Shown here piece after piece: positions 62,261-64,000 of a stretch of DNA of 64,000 nucleotides. The position numbers and the translations under genes were made by a program. This DNA is from Pseudothermotoga sp. (GTDB lineage Bacteria > Thermotogota > Thermotogae > Thermotogales > DSM-5069), in assembly GCA_025060105.1 (NCBI GenBank), contig JANXCS010000001.1, forward strand, positions 266,762-330,761, read 5' to 3'. The number at the start of each line of letters is the position of its first letter. Position 1 is the stretch's first letter. The notes beneath the pieces are model-generated. The model ran no database searches and was not told the DNA's origin. It saw nothing but the letters and a program-made list of their open reading frames with translations.

Positions 62261-62332
62261 TGCACACGGCTTTGATGATACAATGCTTTCGTTTGATATG
62301 CGCACTCTACAAAGTTCAGAGGGGAGAAAGGT

Positions 62333-63580
62333 ATGATCGAGCGGTTGAGGAAGGATGCTTTAAAGGTCGTTCAGAGCGCCATTGAACATGCGCTTCCAGA
62401 CAACGCTGTGAAACAAAAGCTTGAACAAATCGAACTTTCAAGCGTTGTTCTTGTGGCCATAGGCAAGGCCGCTTGGCGTATGGCCAAAGCTGCCAAGGAT
62501 GTGTTGAAGGATGAAATCAAAAAAGGCATCGTCATAACCAAGTACAACCACAGTGAAGGTGACATAGACGGAGTAGAGATCTACGAAGCGGGCCATCCAG
62601 TACCGGACGAAAACACAATGAAGGCCACCGAGCGGGCCTTACAGTTGGTAAAAAACTTGACTCAAAACGATACGGTACTTTTACTCATTTCGGGTGGAGG
62701 TTCTTCACTGTTTGAAAAACCAAAAGGTAGCGTCACGCTCGATCAACTCCAAAAGCTCACCAACCAGCTTCTAAAGAGCGGAGCGAGCATCGAAGAGATC
62801 AACGCTGTGAGGAAGCATCTTTCCGAAGTGAAAGGAGGCAGATTCGCTCAGAAGGTTTTTCCAGCACGCGTTGTTTGTCTGATCCTTTCGGATGTTCTCG
62901 GCGACAAACTCGATGTGATCGCCTCAGGTCCAGCACATCCAGATTCGAGCACGAGTCAACAGGCGTTAGAAATTTTGAAAAAATACAACATTTCAGTTGA
63001 AGAAAATGTTTTGAAAGAGCTGAGCGAAGAAACCCCAAAGAGTCTTTCGAACGTGGAGAGCCATATCGTTGGGAGTGTGAAGATCGCGTGTGAAAAAGCT
63101 GTCGAAGTTGCTGAAGGTCTTGGCTACAACAGTACTATACTCACAACGAATCTGGACTGTGAGGCGAAAGAGGCAGGTTTCTTCATCGCCTCGATCGCGA
63201 AAGAGTTGGTCTTGCACGATCGACCTTTGAAAAAACCTTGCGCACTCGTTTTGGGTGGAGAAACGGTCGTTCACGTCAAAGGCAGGGGAAAAGGAGGAAG
63301 GAATCAAGAGCTCGCATTGTCAGCGGCGATCAAGATCGCTGGCCTTGACGATGTCGTCATCTGCTCGGTTGGCACCGACGGTACCGATGGTCCCACCGAT
63401 GCTGCGGGCGGTTTGGTGGATGGGAAAACTGTGGAGAGGATCAAGAAAGCAGGCTTTGATCCGATGAAGTTTTTGGAGGAGAACGATTCTTACAACGCAC
63501 TCAAAATCGCGAAAGATCTCCTCGTCACAGGACCGACTGGAACCAACGTGAACGACCTCATCTTGATACTGGTCGGTTGA
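62333..63580 (+). CDS. gckA: Glycerate 2-kinase (type II, GckA/MOFRL family)
   Basis: The 415-residue product is of the GckA family: VLVAIGKAAWRMAKAA, LLISGGGSSLFEKP and LSDVLGDKLDVIASGP in the N-terminal domain, and the MOFRL signature VKGRGKGGRNQELALSAA with SVGTDGTDGPTDAAGG in the C-terminal domain. It phosphorylates glycerate to 2-phosphoglycerate, a step of serine or glycerate degradation. The ATG follows GAGGGGAGAAAGG. It seems to be a single-gene unit after the amidohydrolase. Confidence 0.94.
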   Translation: MIERLRKDALKVVQSAIEHALPDNAVKQKLEQIELSSVVLVAIGKAAWRMAKAAKDVLKDEIKKGIVITKYNHSEGDIDGVEIYEAGHPVPDENTMKATERALQLVKNLTQNDTVLLLISGGGSSLFEKPKGSVTLDQLQKLTNQLLKSGASIEEINAVRKHLSEVKGGRFAQKVFPARVVCLILSDVLGDKLDVIASGPAHPDSSTSQQALEILKKYNISVEENVLKELSEETPKSLSNVESHIVGSVKIACEKAVEVAEGLGYNSTILTTNLDCEAKEAGFFIASIAKELVLHDRPLKKPCALVLGGETVVHVKGRGKGGRNQELALSAAIKIAGLDDVVICSVGTDGTDGPTDAAGGLVDGKTVERIKKAGFDPMKFLEENDSYNALKIAKDLLVTGPTGTNVNDLILILVG

Positions 63581-63775
63581 ACGGTGGTGTAATCTTTTTG
63601 AGGCGAAACTCTAGTCTATAATCAGCAGAAAAAAGAATACAAAAGTTCAAGAACAAACAATGGAATAACTTGGCGAACAAGATAGGTATGTCGTTGGAGA
63701 GAAAAGGAATCTATGCGATTGGTAATGAGGGGCGACATTTTAGAGATCATGAACTTTGAAGATCTGAAATGAATC

Positions 63776-63804
63776 TTGAACGGATCAGTTTGTTGTGGTA
63801 TCAT
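63776..63804 (+). promoter_or_regulatory. Promoter of tRNA-Met
   Basis: -35 TTGAAC (63776-63781), a 17-nt spacer and -10 TATCAT (63799-63804) end 11 nt before the tRNA 5' end. The 195 nt between gckA and this site hold no supported gene. Confidence 0.7.
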
Positions 63805-63815
63805 TCTGTATGAGT

Positions 63816-63892
63816 GGCGGTGTAGCTCAGATGGTCAGAGCGAGTGATTCATAATCACTATGTCGTGGGTTCGAATCCCACCGCCGCCACCA
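63816..63892 (+). tRNA. tRNA with CAT anticodon (elongator Met, or Ile2)
   Basis: Cloverleaf with acceptor GGCGGTG/CGCCGCC, D-arm GCTC...GAGC, anticodon arm AGTGA-TTCATAA-TCACT, T-arm GTGGG-TTCGAAT-CCCAC and encoded CCA. The G1-C72 pair and the lack of a GGG/CCC anticodon stem rule out initiator tRNA. Elongator methionine is likely; a lysidine-modified isoleucine tRNA cannot be excluded from sequence alone. Confidence 0.95.
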
Positions 63893-64000
63893 AATAGAAA
63901 AACATGGGGCGTTTGAAATTCGTTCTTTTTCAACTTTTGATCGTTCGAGCATTCTCTCTTCCACATTAAATTTTTAGTGCTTGCATTCTTTCCAATGATT

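Noticed and set aside
63622..63804. 60-residue minus-strand frame and short plus-strand frames after gckA
   Set aside because: They have no ribosome binding site, no family resemblance and overlap the tRNA promoter.
63816..63892. Initiator tRNA (fMet)
   Set aside because: The first acceptor position is a normal G-C pair and the anticodon stem lacks the three G-C pairs of initiator tRNA.
1..64000. CRISPR arrays, insertion sequences, prophage or defence islands
   Set aside because: No regularly spaced repeats, transposases, integrases, phage structural genes or known defence genes were seen.

Overview
The window reads as a chromosomal segment of a thermophilic member of the Thermotogales, most likely the Pseudothermotoga branch. 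This is inferred from the gene content and gene order and was not confirmed by a search. Markers include adenosylcobalamin-dependent ribonucleotide reductase NrdJ with Rex, archease beside gyrA and lexA, a Thermotoga-type inositol monophosphatase, an MreB-flgF-flgG run, MetG with a fused tRNA-binding domain, and many TTG/GTG starts behind strong GGAGGTG ribosome binding sites. Genes are packed tightly with 4-nt stop/start overlaps. I see no insertion sequence, prophage, CRISPR array or rRNA, and no gene-free stretch longer than about 300 bases.

Layout. 1-6.8 kb is mostly minus strand: the 5' part of an aldo/keto reductase, a plus-strand DUF6115 protein, then (read right to left) tRNA-Val, inositol monophosphatase, tsaE, lon, engB, a tiny signal-peptide-like ORF inside a structured RNA, and an HD-GYP protein. 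6.8-22 kb is mostly plus strand: a chemoreceptor, a metallophosphoesterase, argS-purB-purA-nitroreductase-argF, a cold-shock gene (minus), an acetyltransferase, a zinc-ribbon protein, isoaspartyl dipeptidase, rex and nrdJ, followed by a minus-strand DUF1292 protein. 22.2-28.8 kb is an uptake and phosphorylation operon: BMP-type binding protein, double ATPase, two permeases, RpiR regulator, FGGY kinase. 28.8-37.5 kb is a minus-strand housekeeping operon: beta-lactamase-fold protein, metG, gyrA, archease, lexA, a STAS protein, rpiB and an HDAC-like deacetylase. 37.6-43.8 kb carries recJ-ruvX-tRNA-Arg-mreB-flgF-flgG. 44-48.6 kb carries a dihydrolipoamide dehydrogenase-like gene and a three-subunit flavin/iron-sulfur amine dehydrogenase. 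48.6-51.8 kb is a small membrane protein and yajC-secD-secF. A sugar nucleotidyltransferase and a membrane-embedded alpha/beta hydrolase then diverge from a shared promoter region. 55-63.6 kb is catabolic: an ABC sugar importer without its ATPase, a NamZ-type exo-muramidase, a DUF362 ferredoxin-like protein, a lipoprotein, an amidohydrolase and glycerate 2-kinase. It closes with tRNA-Met.

I did not find a clearly new defence or mobile system. The observations I rate highest are: (i) a structured intergenic RNA with a 28-residue ORF just upstream of the HD-GYP gene; (ii) a deacetylase whose conserved N-terminus requires a CTG start in a CTGA overlap; (iii) an ABC sugar importer translationally coupled to an apparently cytoplasmic NamZ, suggesting import of peptidoglycan sugars; (iv) a methionine at the quinolone-determining serine position of GyrA; (v) a BMP-type importer linked to an FGGY kinase; and (vi) a duplicated -10 box plus a leader hairpin in front of the membrane alpha/beta hydrolase.
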